Shown here: positions 1 through 9,160 of the stretch, piece by piece
Numbering within the stretch: position 1 is the first letter of the stretch
How the letters are laid out: every line of letters begins with the position of its first letter
Virus record (IMG/VR): IMGVR_UViG_3300037189_018318
Span: 1-64,000 of that record
Direction: 5' to 3' (one strand)
DNA length: 64,000 nt
DNA from: a virus
The notes under the pieces: model-generated
What the model saw: only the letters and a program-made list of their open reading frames with translations
The model's database searches: none
Told to the model about the DNA's origin: nothing
Position numbers and translations under genes: made by a program

Positions 1-30
1 TTCCTTCTTAGCGCGGGGTTTTTTGCCCAT
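1..30 (-). CDS. start of an unknown basic protein, cut by window edge
   Basis: Ten codons are visible from an ATG at 30 reading leftwards (MGKKPRAKKE) before the window ends. The start lies 12 bases after the stop of the preceding minus-strand gene, so the two are probably co-transcribed. The visible part is strongly basic. Nothing about function can be said. Confidence 0.5.
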   Translation of the reverse strand, partial: MGKKPRAKKE

Positions 31-42
31 ATTTGTTATTAC

Positions 43-471
43 TTAGACAACTGCTCCCTGAACTTTTGTATTGATTGGAGGGTTAACACTTCTTACGTTG
101 TTATCTGTTTGTGTATTATTATTTTTCTCCGATGAGGAAGCTGTAGGAGTTACAGGTTTGGTTGAAGATACTGTACCTGTATCAATTGGTTTGGCATCGA
201 GACCTGCCTTTTTAAAGAGCTCTAAAGTTTTAGCTTGAATTGATGGGTCTAGACTTGAAAATTTAGTTGGAGTTTCATCGTTAAGCATATCAGCTATTGT
301 AGTTAATAATTCATGATTGGAGCCGCCTTGAGTCCCTAATTTATCAAGAGTAGCATTTAAAGTATCTTTGTCTTTAGAAGGCAAATGTTGTATAGCATCA
401 TTAGCTCTGTCTAAAGTTGTGGGATTTATATTGGCTTCTGCCTCGTTTATTATTTGATCAAACTTCATCAT
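43..471 (-). CDS. hypothetical protein, 142 aa, low-complexity C-terminus
   Basis: I do not recognise this protein. It starts with two consecutive ATG codons at 471 and 468, and either could be used. The first 95 residues look like a small helical domain. The last 45 are rich in Ser, Thr, Asn and Pro and probably disordered. It is divergent from the tail sheath gene, with 93 bases between them, and is followed by another minus-strand start at 30. A TGTAAATA box, similar to the T4 late promoter core, lies 5 bases before its start, which would fit a virion or assembly role. That is inference only. Confidence 0.6.
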   Translation of the reverse strand: MMKFDQIINEAEANINPTTLDRANDAIQHLPSKDKDTLNATLDKLGTQGGSNHELLTTIADMLNDETPTKFSSLDPSIQAKTLELFKKAGLDAKPIDTGTVSSTKPVTPTASSSEKNNNTQTDNNVRSVNPPINTKVQGAVV

Positions 472-476
472 AATAA

Positions 477-484
477 TATTTACA
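477..484 (-). promoter_or_regulatory. TATAAATA-like box before the leftward gene
   Basis: On the minus strand the bases read TGTAAATA, 7 of 8 matching the T4 late promoter core TATAAATA. It ends 5 bases before the ATG at 471. The DNA is AT-rich, so chance matches are common and the call is tentative. Confidence 0.3.
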
Positions 485-541
485 ACTCAAACATATAAAG
501 TCATCGTTTCTAAAAAAAATGCTAAAACGTGCCAAATGAAG

Positions 542-549
542 GATAAATA
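542..549 (+). promoter_or_regulatory. TATAAATA-like late promoter candidate for tail sheath
   Basis: GATAAATA matches 7 of 8 positions of the T4 late promoter core and lies 15 bases before the sheath ATG. That spacing would leave a short leader. A gp55-like late sigma factor is encoded at 51.9-52.6 kb, so such promoters are expected in this genome. Confidence 0.45.
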
Positions 550-564
550 GTCTCATAATTTTAT

Positions 565-2790
565 ATGTCTACTTTAACCTTAGCATCACCAGGTGTACAA
601 ATTAACGAAGTTGATCTTAGCGTCTTAACATCAACAAGCGGTCAAACCAATGTCTTCGTCACAGGATTTACCTCAAAAGGGCCTACAGATGAAATTGTAA
701 ATGTTACTAGTATTTCAGATTTCGAAAATACATTCGGAACTCCTAGTAATGCTGCAGAGCGTTATCTTTATCAATCTGCAAGACAGATTTTAAATAACTC
801 ACCGGCCAATCTTTTAGTTTCTAGAATGCCATACGGCTCTGGCACCGGTGCAGGATTTTCTAATTCTTATAGTGCTTTGGTTTATCCTATCTCCGCAGTA
901 GATGCAAATGGTAATGATGCACCTTATCAGAGTGCTACACAATATGTAGTATTGCCTCCAGTTTCAATATTGCTTACCCAACAGCAGTATACAAACTACA
1001 TCGAAGATAATAATATTTCTTGGAATGAAAATTATAACAGTTCAGATATAACCGATGCCTCAAATTTAGGTCGTGCAGGTATTATCGTAGTCAATCCTAC
1101 TAAATTAGGTGTTGACAGTCTCTATCAAGGATATTATGTAGGATTGGCTGATAATTCTAATAATAACCCAGCTACAGATTTTATTGCTATTACAGGTGTT
1201 AATACAGTTTATCAAGTTAATAATGGTAATAGTCAAACATTCCAGTCAGTTCCACAATCACGCCTAGCGTTTACTTTAACTCAACCTTTCTCCTCTCCAG
1301 GAAGTAGTATTTCTTATGTTATAGAGAGCTTCCCTACAACATATAGTTTTGGTGCAAGTGCGTATAATGATTGTTTATCTTTATTAGTATTTAAATTAAG
1401 AGCTTCAACATATAATGCGGATGTCACCACATTATCTTATAATGTAACAGAAGGATATACAGGTTCACTTTATTCTAATAGAACCGCACAAAATCCAAAC
1501 GGAGGAAGTCCAGTTACCTTTAATTTAGCTCAATTAGCCAATCAGAAATCCCGTGATATTCATGTTCTTGTAAATCCAAATATATCTAATGGGTCTAACT
1601 GGGTTAATAGTAATGGGTTTACTAAAAAGGTAAGAGTCTCAGATGCAGCTAAAAATCTTTATTCAACTGGTGTATATCAAGCTGATACTGATTTGACAGC
1701 TAATGACGTGGGAAATGTACCACAAAAATTAGATCGTGTATTAAGCCTTATTGATACGCTTGATCAGCCTTTAGATGTAACCATCGAAGCTGGTTTGGGA
1801 ACTATTTGGGCGAGTGCTTACAAGCGTTGGACGGATTCCGCTTTCGGAAAATCATCAATTGGACAACCAACGGTATTTGACGAAAATTATAATTTAAGTA
1901 TTACAGGACTTATAAACCAACAAAATGGTTATTCCGATTCTGTGGCTTTAAAATACAATGAAATAGCCAGTCGTTTTGTATCATTTGCTGAAAAAACACG
2001 TCAAGATCATATATTCATAGCCGATCCTTTAAGAAACTTGTTTGTTACTGGTGGCAATTATAAGACTAGTAAAGATCCTTCATTTAATTTCTCAACAAAC
2101 ATTTACTGGGGATTAAAAAATCTTTATAGCAGTAGCACTTCAAGTTATGCTGCAACATACGGTAACTGGTTGCTTGTAAATGATGCGGCTTCTAATTCAC
2201 AGGTATGGGTTCCTTCCTCTGGATGGGTTGCAACTATCTTGGCTCAAACATCACAGAAGAATTTCCCGTGGTCAGCTCCTGCTGGTTTAAATCGCGGAAC
2301 ATTAACAAATGTTCTTGATTTAGCTATTAACCCAACACAAAAGCAAAGAGACCTTCTTTATAGAATCAATATTAATCCTATAGCCTACTTCCCTGGAGAC
2401 GGATTTGCGATATATGGTCAAAAAACTCTTTTCACTAAGCCTTCTGCTTTTGATAGAATTAATGTTCGTAGACTTTTCTTAACATTAGAAAAAGCTACAC
2501 AACGACTCTTGAAGTATTATGTATTTGAACCTAATACCTTTACCACAAGAGCCAGATTGGTTAACTCCCTTAAACCGATATTTGATCAAGCACAAAACAA
2601 TAATGGTTTATATGCTTATCAAATTGTTTGTGACGAACGCAATAACACACCAGATGTAATTGATGCTAATACATTAGCAATATCAATTTATATTCAGCCC
2701 GTAAGAACTTCTGAATTTATCTTGTGTGACTTTATTGCCACACAAACCGGTGTTAATTTCAATGAATTAATTGGAACCAATCAATTCTAA
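565..2790 (+). CDS. contractile tail sheath protein (gp18-like)
   Basis: This is the 741-residue subunit of the contractile sheath that surrounds the tail tube and drives genome delivery. The N-terminus has the typical sheath opening, with a short beta segment running into SPGVQINEVD, then the FVTGFTSKGP strand and a segment setting up an ASPGV-type domain. The C-terminal 150 residues (NPIAYFPGDGFAIYGQKTL, RINVRRLF, ATQRLLKYYVFEPN) are the conserved sheath core that interlocks neighbouring subunits. The length is near the T4 protein's. The tail tube gene follows after 21 bases, which is the T4 order. The start is the first ATG after a TATAAATA-like box; no clear Shine-Dalgarno sequence is seen at normal spacing. 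Confidence 0.93.
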   Translation: MSTLTLASPGVQINEVDLSVLTSTSGQTNVFVTGFTSKGPTDEIVNVTSISDFENTFGTPSNAAERYLYQSARQILNNSPANLLVSRMPYGSGTGAGFSNSYSALVYPISAVDANGNDAPYQSATQYVVLPPVSILLTQQQYTNYIEDNNISWNENYNSSDITDASNLGRAGIIVVNPTKLGVDSLYQGYYVGLADNSNNNPATDFIAITGVNTVYQVNNGNSQTFQSVPQSRLAFTLTQPFSSPGSSISYVIESFPTTYSFGASAYNDCLSLLVFKLRASTYNADVTTLSYNVTEGYTGSLYSNRTAQNPNGGSPVTFNLAQLANQKSRDIHVLVNPNISNGSNWVNSNGFTKKVRVSDAAKNLYSTGVYQADTDLTANDVGNVPQKLDRVLSLIDTLDQPLDVTIEAGLGTIWASAYKRWTDSAFGKSSIGQPTVFDENYNLSITGLINQQNGYSDSVALKYNEIASRFVSFAEKTRQDHIFIADPLRNLFVTGGNYKTSKDPSFNFSTNIYWGLKNLYSSSTSSYAATYGNWLLVNDAASNSQVWVPSSGWVATILAQTSQKNFPWSAPAGLNRGTLTNVLDLAINPTQKQRDLLYRININPIAYFPGDGFAIYGQKTLFTKPSAFDRINVRRLFLTLEKATQRLLKYYVFEPNTFTTRARLVNSLKPIFDQAQNNNGLYAYQIVCDERNNTPDVIDANTLAISIYIQPVRTSEFILCDFIATQTGVNFNELIGTNQF

Positions 2791-2798
2791 TCTTAAAG

Positions 2799-2806
2799 GA
2801 TAAATA
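2799..2806 (+). promoter_or_regulatory. TATAAATA-like box before tail tube gene
   Basis: GATAAATA lies 5 bases before the tail tube ATG and is preceded by AAAG, so the region reads AAAGGATAAATA. With T4 geometry the transcript would begin within the start codon, so this could be a near-leaderless late promoter, a translation-start context, or chance. Confidence 0.33.
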
Positions 2807-2811
2807 TTAAT

Positions 2812-3360
2812 ATGCCTAACTTATTCGAAAATCAAGATATCAATTCATTCTATCAGAATGCAATCAATAGAGACTTTGCACGTACTAATCTATTTAGATT
2901 ACTGAATATTAATTCAGGAAGTACTAATGTCTCTTTTGACACTTCTGATTTAGTATATGTCACATCCACTACATTACCACAGCGTTCTATTAATAACGTT
3001 CAGGTTCCTTTTATGGGATTAAGTTTCAATGTACCAGGAACTGCTCAGTACCCAAATAGTAATGGTTGGTCTGTAACATTTAGAATGCCGCAGGATCTTG
3101 GAATAAGACAAAAATTAGAGCAATGGTCAAGAGGTGTATTTGATGATGCAACTAGTACAGGTGCTTATGAAGTAAAAAATTTAGGTGATATTACATTAGC
3201 CCTTATGGGTAAGAATGGAAATCCGTTAGCTGTTTACAATTTAATAGGAGCATATCTAGTTAATATTGGTGATTATACATTGGATGTAACAACAGCCGGT
3301 GAAATAGTTACACAACCAGCAACTATTGCTTATCAATATTGGACTAGCACATTAGCTTAA
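2812..3360 (+). CDS. tail tube protein (gp19-like)
   Basis: This 182-residue protein is the likely subunit of the inner tail tube that stacks in hexameric rings under the sheath. Size, position directly after the sheath gene, and the pattern of beta-strands fit the gp19 family. Recognisable parts are TTLPQRSINNVQVPFMGLSF, the central GWSVTFRMPQDLGIRQKLEQW segment (split here by a Gly-Trp turn), and a C-terminal strand ending in YQYWTS. The closing stretch GAYLVNIGDYTLD is the typical second half of the tube-fold sandwich. The gene is followed after 29 bases by a second tube-fold gene. Confidence 0.85.
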   Translation: MPNLFENQDINSFYQNAINRDFARTNLFRLLNINSGSTNVSFDTSDLVYVTSTTLPQRSINNVQVPFMGLSFNVPGTAQYPNSNGWSVTFRMPQDLGIRQKLEQWSRGVFDDATSTGAYEVKNLGDITLALMGKNGNPLAVYNLIGAYLVNIGDYTLDVTTAGEIVTQPATIAYQYWTSTLA

Positions 3361-3375
3361 TATTTTATCTGTCTA

Positions 3376-3383
3376 GATAAATA
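3376..3383 (+). promoter_or_regulatory. TATAAATA-like box before tube-fold gene
   Basis: GATAAATA ends 6 bases before the ATG at 3390. It is almost the same sequence and spacing as the box before the tail tube gene, so the two look like copies of one signal. Another GATAAATA occurs inside this gene near 3596, which shows that chance occurrences exist. Confidence 0.33.
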
Positions 3384-3389
3384 TATTAA

Positions 3390-4088
3390 ATGTCTAATAG
3401 TCCCTACGTCTTTTATCTTGATGTCTTAAGTGATTGGGCTTCTACCATTGCCCTTGAGAGTCAATGGTTCTTGTATTTTGATTTAGCATCTGTAAATGCA
3501 TTAAAAGGTGATTTAGGAGCTACTGTTAGAAATTATGATTCTGGTAGCCCAGCAAGTTGGGGTATAAGCTCTGCAACAACATCTGGTTTACTTAAAGATA
3601 AATATCAATTATCTACAGAAAGTTTGGTTGGGTGTGTTTTTGCTAGACAAGTTACTTTACCAGCTGAAAAAATTAATGCTTCTAATGAAGGTGTTGAATA
3701 TGCGAGTTATTTAGGACCGGCAACGTCTTCTAATAGAGACCCATATAATAAATTAAGTATAGTTTTTACAGAAAGCAATGCTTCTTTTATAGATTTAATT
3801 TTAAGACCTTGGTCTATTTTAGTAGGTTATAATGGTTTAGTGGCCAGGGCTCCAGGATCTCCTAAAAATGTAAAATGTGATTTTGCTGATGTAGTATTTT
3901 TGGCAAAAAATGGTTCTGGTAACGCTATGTCAAAACGCAAAATTTTTAGATTTTATAATATAGCCCCTGTATCTGTTACTGGTTTATCACAAACATATGC
4001 AGCCGAAGGTATGATTTACGGTAATGTTGATTTTGTTTACGATTATTATAGTGTGTTTGATGCTGATACTTCAAACCATTTTATTTGA
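3390..4088 (+). CDS. tail tube-fold protein, possible tail completion or baseplate adaptor
   Basis: This 232-residue protein looks related to tail tube and tube-initiator proteins rather than to an enzyme. It opens with a hydrophobic strand and QWFLYFDLASVNAL. It contains the strand CVFARQVTLPAEKI, which resembles the P-x-I region of tube proteins, then a long strand LSIVFTESNASFIDLILRPW. The C-terminal part (RKIFRFYNIAPVSVTGLSQT) is like the second sheet of the fold. It lies directly after the gp19-like gene. It could be the gp54- or gp3-type partner that starts or ends the tube. The assignment rests on fold pattern and position, not on a strong motif. Confidence 0.5.
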   Translation: MSNSPYVFYLDVLSDWASTIALESQWFLYFDLASVNALKGDLGATVRNYDSGSPASWGISSATTSGLLKDKYQLSTESLVGCVFARQVTLPAEKINASNEGVEYASYLGPATSSNRDPYNKLSIVFTESNASFIDLILRPWSILVGYNGLVARAPGSPKNVKCDFADVVFLAKNGSGNAMSKRKIFRFYNIAPVSVTGLSQTYAAEGMIYGNVDFVYDYYSVFDADTSNHFI

Positions 4089-4089
4089 T

Positions 4090-4097
4090 AATAAATA
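4090..4097 (+). promoter_or_regulatory. TATAAATA-like late promoter candidate
   Basis: AATAAATA starts within the last codon region of the upstream gene and ends 22 bases before the ATG at 4120, a spacing that would give a short leader. It matches 7 of 8 positions of the T4 late core. Confidence 0.35.
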
Positions 4098-4119
4098 GAG
4101 TCTTTGTTATAATATATTG

Positions 4120-5085
4120 ATGCTGGAATATATTCACAATATAGAAATGCCTTTTTGTGGCAAAAATATTAATTTTAGAGAATTAACAAATTTAGAACAA
4201 ATATATATTTCCAAGGCAAATATAGTAATGCCGCCAGAAAATAAAGAACCTGAATTATACAGTTCTTATTTTAAGAATATTGTTTTTAATTGTGTACAAA
4301 ACAAAGAGGTTTTAAAAGAATTAAATTTAATAGAATATATTCTATTTATTACAAAATTAAGAATGACTTGTTTTGGTTCGGATATAGAACTTTCTTATAA
4401 TCAAGAAAACGAAAATGATGAATACAAAAATGTCAAAATAAATATAGAGTTGCAATCATTTATGCAAAATCTTTATAATGGTTCTTCTTGTCTTGAAAGA
4501 AATCCAATTACCATTAATAATATTGAAATTGTTTTAAATTGGCCATTACAAACATCAGAAAATTATTTTCTCAAGCTTGATTCGGATGTAAATTCTGTTA
4601 TTTCATCCTTGCCAGAATTTGTATCGGAAATACGAATCAAAGACAAAATAATAAAAATGTTAGATTATTCTATTGAACAAAAACAAGATATATTTAATAA
4701 TCTTCCCGTTGCTGTAAGAACTAGAATTCAAAATGAAATTTTGAAATCATTACAAACATTATCAACTCAAGATTTATTTGGTATTAAACATTTGTCTAAT
4801 TATAAATTCAGCTTTTTTAATAAATTATATCAAGACATAATAAGATTATTTTTTTCTTTTGATTTAAGAGGATTGTATAGAGAGTATTATATTCTAGCTT
4901 CTAAAAGAATACCACCTTTTTATTTGGATAATAAAACATCAACAGATAAAAAAATTTATTTGTCTATTCTAGAAGAAGAAATGGCTAGTAGAGAATCTTC
5001 AGATATCAATTCAGGAGGAACTCCATTAGGTGGTACTCCTCTCGAAAATTTAGCTCGTGAATTTGGAGATGAATTACCTAATTAA
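4120..5085 (+). CDS. baseplate hub/assembly protein candidate
   Basis: This 321-residue protein begins MLEYIHNIEMPFCGKNINFREL; the ATG at 4120 is preferred over a TTG one codon earlier. The opening pattern, a short polar strand followed by NFRELTNLEQIYISKAN, resembles the first lines of T4-type baseplate hub assembly proteins (gp26 or gp51 type), where a structural core strand is followed by a helix. The middle has RTRIQNEILKSLQTLSTQDLFGI. The C-terminus is polar with a short Gly-Gly-Thr-Pro-Leu duplication (residues near 300-308). The next gene shares the same kind of opening, so the two may be distant relatives. No catalytic motif is visible. Confidence 0.4.
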   Translation: MLEYIHNIEMPFCGKNINFRELTNLEQIYISKANIVMPPENKEPELYSSYFKNIVFNCVQNKEVLKELNLIEYILFITKLRMTCFGSDIELSYNQENENDEYKNVKINIELQSFMQNLYNGSSCLERNPITINNIEIVLNWPLQTSENYFLKLDSDVNSVISSLPEFVSEIRIKDKIIKMLDYSIEQKQDIFNNLPVAVRTRIQNEILKSLQTLSTQDLFGIKHLSNYKFSFFNKLYQDIIRLFFSFDLRGLYREYYILASKRIPPFYLDNKTSTDKKIYLSILEEEMASRESSDINSGGTPLGGTPLENLAREFGDELPN

Positions 5086-5090
5086 AATAT

Positions 5091-5912
5091 ATGCCAGAGA
5101 ATTCTGTAGAAATTGAAACCTTGTCATTTAAAGATGCTCTTAATGCTTTAGATGCAATTACTAAAGACACATTTGTTAGTGATGTTTGGATACCATCTCT
5201 TAACAGAACAATTTCTATTAAAGAAATTAATGCCAAACAACAAAAAAATTTATTAGAAGCAGCAATAGATTCCTCCGTTTATAAATCTTCTTTTGCTAAA
5301 GCTTTTTATGAAATTATAACAACTAATATATCAGAATCTAAAGAAGTTATTGATAACTTGACATTAGCAGATAAAATTTCTATTTCCGTTTGTTTAAGAA
5401 ATCAGATAGCACCTACTATAAAAGTAGAATTTACAGAAGGTGCAGAATCTGAAGATTATCCTTTGAATACTATTATTGAGAGGGTTAAAGCTTATACACC
5501 ACCTAACTCAGAGACTTTTGAAATTACGAAAAACGGAGTTTCTGTATCGGTAACAACGGCTCTTCCCACTATACTTTCAGATGTTCAATTTGATACTTTT
5601 TTATTAAAAAATAAAAAGAAAACAGAAGATTCTGAAGAAGTAAAAACAATTATTACAGATGCTTTCTTAGGAGAGACTTCCAAATATATAAAAAGTCTTT
5701 CTATTGACGGGGTAGATTTAAATTATTCTTCCTTTTCAATATATCAAAAGATTCAATTTGTAGAAAAATTACCGGGAGCTATAATACAACAAATTTTAAA
5801 TATAGTTACAAAATGGAAAAAAGAATTGGAAGATTTAATCACCGTAAAATCTTTAGACGGTGAAAAATCTAAAGTATTAGAGTTAGATAGTTTGTTATTT
5901 TTGAACAATTGA
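5091..5912 (+). CDS. gp26-like baseplate hub protein
   Basis: This is a 273-residue protein. Residues 30-55 read DVWIPSLNRTISIKEINAKQ, then a helix of Gln, Lys and Leu. That is the hallmark opening of the T4 baseplate protein family (PF12322, gp26), in which a surface strand and a KQQKxLL helix come first. In T4, gp26 takes part in baseplate hub assembly. The gene begins 5 bases after the previous stop and precedes the tape-measure candidate, which fits the usual baseplate neighbourhood. I infer the family from this motif and position; the C-terminal half shows only a generic helical pattern ending in LELDSLLFLNN. Confidence 0.55.
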   Translation: MPENSVEIETLSFKDALNALDAITKDTFVSDVWIPSLNRTISIKEINAKQQKNLLEAAIDSSVYKSSFAKAFYEIITTNISESKEVIDNLTLADKISISVCLRNQIAPTIKVEFTEGAESEDYPLNTIIERVKAYTPPNSETFEITKNGVSVSVTTALPTILSDVQFDTFLLKNKKKTEDSEEVKTIITDAFLGETSKYIKSLSIDGVDLNYSSFSIYQKIQFVEKLPGAIIQQILNIVTKWKKELEDLITVKSLDGEKSKVLELDSLLFLNN

Positions 5913-5949
5913 TTCTTCTAGAGTTAGGCATAGGATCTAAGTATTCTAT

Positions 5950-8136
5950 ATGCCCCCAGAAGTACAAGCCTTAATAATTTCTAAATTAGAAAAAATGGAT
6001 CCTTTGGATTCAGGAGCTTTTTTTAGAATTGTACTAGAAGATAAATCAATTCAAAAAATTGTTTTAGATAAATTAACTAAAATAGTAGGTTCTACTAATT
6101 TAGAAAAAGTATTCAATACTGCTGCTGCGCAAATACAACAAAGCGTAAACAAAATTAGGAGTGCAGCAGATGCTGCATCTACTATTGTTGATGACCTCTC
6201 AACTAAATCTAAGAAATCCGGTTCCTCATCTTCTAAGGATAAAGATAAAGCAATGTTGGAATTTTTGAAAGTTTTAGGACTTTCTTTAACTACTGGTAAA
6301 AGGGGTTCGTCAATAGAACCTATATTGTATAAAACCAAAAAAGATGAATTAGAATTATCTGAAAGTTCTATTAAAAAATTTGCTAAGGTGGCTGGTCTTT
6401 CTAGTAAAGAAACTGACCTTTTACTTAAAAAATTAAAAACTACTGTAGATCATATAGATGATAATTTAGGTCTTTTGGACAGCTTTTTAAAGCGCAAATC
6501 TGGCGGTTTTCTTGACCTTCTTATTAGTTTTGGTAAATTATTGTTATCTGGTGGACTTGCTATTTTACTCTCATCATCTTTTGGCCCAGCAATTACTGGA
6601 GTCGTAGATCGTATTTTTGGAACTAATTTAACTGGATTATTTGCTCCTTATAGACAAGCCCTAGCTAAATGGCAGGGTTACATAGATATGTTTGGGAAAT
6701 ATTCTGTTGAAATTGGTTTATTACTACTAAACGGAGCTAGTGGATTTAAAAAATTATTAACCATGGGTGTTTTTGGTGGTAGATTATCTAAAGGCATAAC
6801 AGAAGCTTCAAAAATAGTAAAGCCGGGTATAATAGAAAGATTAAAACTAGCTGCTGGAATCATTAAAGTAGATCCTTTAAAGAATTTACCAGCCATGGAA
6901 AGAGATGCTAAGGGTGTAATAAGAATAGCTAAAGGTGTAAAAGATGCTTCTGGAGTTGGAATTGGTGGGCGTATGGTGTCAAAAGAGGCAGCTGCAGCGT
7001 TTGAGGCAGCTGAAAAAGCGGCTGCAGCTGCAGCTGCAAAGGCTGCTTCAATGGGTTTTATAGGCAAGTCTTTAGGAAACATAACAAGTTTTATAGGAAA
7101 AGCTACAAGTGTGGTAGGGAATGCTCTTAAATTTAGTGGTTTTGAAAAAATAGGTGGCAGTCTACTAGGTAAAATAGGAGGTAAGCTTTTTAGAAGAATT
7201 CCTTTTGTAGGTGCTTTGATTAGTTTTGGTTTAGGTATAAAAAAGATTTTTGATGGTGATGTAATAGGTGGTATGTTTGATATAACTTCTGCACTTGTTG
7301 GTTTTATTCCTTTTGTGGGTATTCCTTTATCATTTGCTATAGATCTTTTAGGCAGTGCTGTAACTAATGCAGCGGGAGGAGATAAAAATAAAAAAGGAGA
7401 TGTTATATCGACTTTTTTCAAAAATTTAATGAAAAATTTTCTTAGAACTTTTGTTAATTTTATGCCAGAAAGTTTCGGCATAAGAGCTGCTGTTGCAAAA
7501 TTTTTAGGAGTCGATATAGGTGCTGCTGGTAATGAAAATATAACACCACCAGTTAATCCTCAAATGCCTACCAAACCATCTACCCCTGGTGATCATGCTT
7601 TAAAAATGGGTGAAACATTTAGTAAAGATCAAGTAACTCCAGAATTTTTAGCAAAACATCCCGGATTAAAATGGTTCCAGCAAGGAAAGGATAAAAGTAG
7701 AGGATTTTATAAAAATACTATTGAAGAAAATCAAGAACAACAATCTTCTTCTCCACCAGCGACTCCTGCCCCAGTTCCAGCTCCAGCTCCGGCTCCTGCG
7801 CCGGCTCCTACACCGAAGTGGCATGTTGGGTCGACACCACCTAAATTTTGGGTTTCAAAGGAAATGGAGGAAGCTGCACAAAGCAATTCTTGGTCAAAAC
7901 GATTTGCTACAAATGAATTGCATCCGGAATTAAAACAACATTTGTCATCTTTGAGTCGTATAATGTCCGATATGTCTTTAAGCTTTAAAGATTATCAAAA
8001 TGCTATGTCCCAAGCTAATAATTCTATTGTAAGTATTAATAATACTTCCGTATCAGATGGTGGTTCTGAAGGATTCTTTATGGGTTCTAGAGATCCATTA
8101 TTTGAAACACGATTTGCTTATAAAAATCTCAAATAA
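5950..8136 (+). CDS. large virion protein, tape-measure or hub candidate
   Basis: This 728-residue protein begins MPPEVQALIISKLEKMD. Helical and coiled-coil-like segments cover residues 1-180. Hydrophobic glycine-rich stretches follow (about 185-220 and 405-470), which could be membrane-active. An Ala-rich helix lies near residues 345-370, and a Pro-Ala run near 600-620 precedes a short C-terminal domain that ends LFETRFAYKNLK. Length, hydrophobic segments and placement between sheath/tube and tube-cap genes suit a tape-measure protein that fills the tail tube and leaves with the DNA. There is no conserved motif to prove it, and a T4 gp29-like hub role is equally possible. Confidence 0.5.
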   Translation: MPPEVQALIISKLEKMDPLDSGAFFRIVLEDKSIQKIVLDKLTKIVGSTNLEKVFNTAAAQIQQSVNKIRSAADAASTIVDDLSTKSKKSGSSSSKDKDKAMLEFLKVLGLSLTTGKRGSSIEPILYKTKKDELELSESSIKKFAKVAGLSSKETDLLLKKLKTTVDHIDDNLGLLDSFLKRKSGGFLDLLISFGKLLLSGGLAILLSSSFGPAITGVVDRIFGTNLTGLFAPYRQALAKWQGYIDMFGKYSVEIGLLLLNGASGFKKLLTMGVFGGRLSKGITEASKIVKPGIIERLKLAAGIIKVDPLKNLPAMERDAKGVIRIAKGVKDASGVGIGGRMVSKEAAAAFEAAEKAAAAAAAKAASMGFIGKSLGNITSFIGKATSVVGNALKFSGFEKIGGSLLGKIGGKLFRRIPFVGALISFGLGIKKIFDGDVIGGMFDITSALVGFIPFVGIPLSFAIDLLGSAVTNAAGGDKNKKGDVISTFFKNLMKNFLRTFVNFMPESFGIRAAVAKFLGVDIGAAGNENITPPVNPQMPTKPSTPGDHALKMGETFSKDQVTPEFLAKHPGLKWFQQGKDKSRGFYKNTIEENQEQQSSSPPATPAPVPAPAPAPAPAPTPKWHVGSTPPKFWVSKEMEEAAQSNSWSKRFATNELHPELKQHLSSLSRIMSDMSLSFKDYQNAMSQANNSIVSINNTSVSDGGSEGFFMGSRDPLFETRFAYKNLK

Positions 8137-8139
8137 TAT

Positions 8140-9159
8140 ATGGCTTTTAATTTTTTCTATATTAATACAGTTACTACTACTACCAAAGGAGTAACGGTTT
8201 CATATCCAAAAGCAGAACCTAATTCTCTTGGTACTGTATTAGACGTTTTAAATAAATTTCGTTGGAAAAATTCTGGAAGTGTTGCAGAAGTGCCAAGTTT
8301 ATTTTTAACAGAATATTCTTTAGATTACGGATCATATTCTGCAAATATAGCTCGTTTATTAGAAGGCGTTTCTCAAGCTGCTGCTGGTTCATTAGATCCT
8401 TATCAAGTTTTATATCAAGCTGATTTAACCGGGTTTCATTATAATTTACCTTATCTAGTTAAACCAGGAACAACATTAAGAGGTTCTATTTCCAACAGTT
8501 GGAAAGATTCAACTCAAGATATAGGTAACATGGCACAAGATGCTTTCAAAGCAGTTGGAGGGGGAGAAGCATATAAATTGTTAGCAGGTGCAGCGGAAAC
8601 GGTTGCTGGTTTTATTGCACCTGGTTATGGAGCAGAACCTGTGCAAGCTTTTAATAATACTAACCCTAACGAGATTACAATTTCATTTCCGCTTTATAAT
8701 ACGACTAGTATATCAGAAATGATGGATAACTATAGCTTTGTTAGTTTATTGCAGTTTCAAAATTTAAAAACCAGAACAAGTTTCTTATCTTATATACCAC
8801 CAAAAATTTACACAGTCGACGGATTAGCTGATGGTGGTGTTTATATGCCAGCTGCTTATATTAGTAATTTATCTATAGATTCTATAGGGACAACCAGATC
8901 TTTAAAAGAATTAGGTGGAGTGAGTAGTAATGCTGGAGCTACTTTAATACCAGAAGCTTATAGAGTAACAATCACTCTCAAAGAATTAATACCTCAAAGC
9001 TCTAATATTATGTATGGAGTAATGGGCGGGAAAAAAGTAGAAGTCATATCCGTACCACCTACAGGAGGAGTTTTAGATGTTTTAACACAAAGTCCACTTA
9101 GAGGAGCATTTGTTAATCCTGCAATTATACCTACCGAGACAATAGGACCTGTAAAATAA
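8140..9159 (+). CDS. baseplate tail-tube cap protein (gp48-like)
   Basis: This 339-residue protein is close to T4 gp48 in length. Residues 10-65 hold a strand-rich start (VSYPKAEPNSLGTVLDVL). Residues 85-130 hold YQADLTGFHYNLPYLVKPG, and residues 180-205 EITISFPLYNTTSISEMMDN. The C-terminal part reads as PPKIYTVDGLADGGVYMPAA, then LSIDSIGTTRSL, then IPEAYRVTITLKEL. That is the pattern of tube-cap and related baseplate proteins, where a tube-like domain ends with IPxAYxVxIxLxEL. In T4 this protein sits on the baseplate hub and primes tube and sheath polymerisation. It is followed with a 1-base gap by the gp53-like gene. Confidence 0.65.
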   Translation: MAFNFFYINTVTTTTKGVTVSYPKAEPNSLGTVLDVLNKFRWKNSGSVAEVPSLFLTEYSLDYGSYSANIARLLEGVSQAAAGSLDPYQVLYQADLTGFHYNLPYLVKPGTTLRGSISNSWKDSTQDIGNMAQDAFKAVGGGEAYKLLAGAAETVAGFIAPGYGAEPVQAFNNTNPNEITISFPLYNTTSISEMMDNYSFVSLLQFQNLKTRTSFLSYIPPKIYTVDGLADGGVYMPAAYISNLSIDSIGTTRSLKELGGVSSNAGATLIPEAYRVTITLKELIPQSSNIMYGVMGGKKVEVISVPPTGGVLDVLTQSPLRGAFVNPAIIPTETIGPVK

Positions 9160-9160
9160 T

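Noticed and set aside
472-564. Attachment site or origin in the 93-base divergent gap
   Set aside because: No repeats, hairpin or AT iterons were seen other than the TATAAATA-like boxes.
6678-7481. 267-residue reverse frame inside the large virion gene
   Set aside because: It is rich in Pro and Ala mirrored from the plus-strand codons and has no neighbour or start context; it is a shadow.
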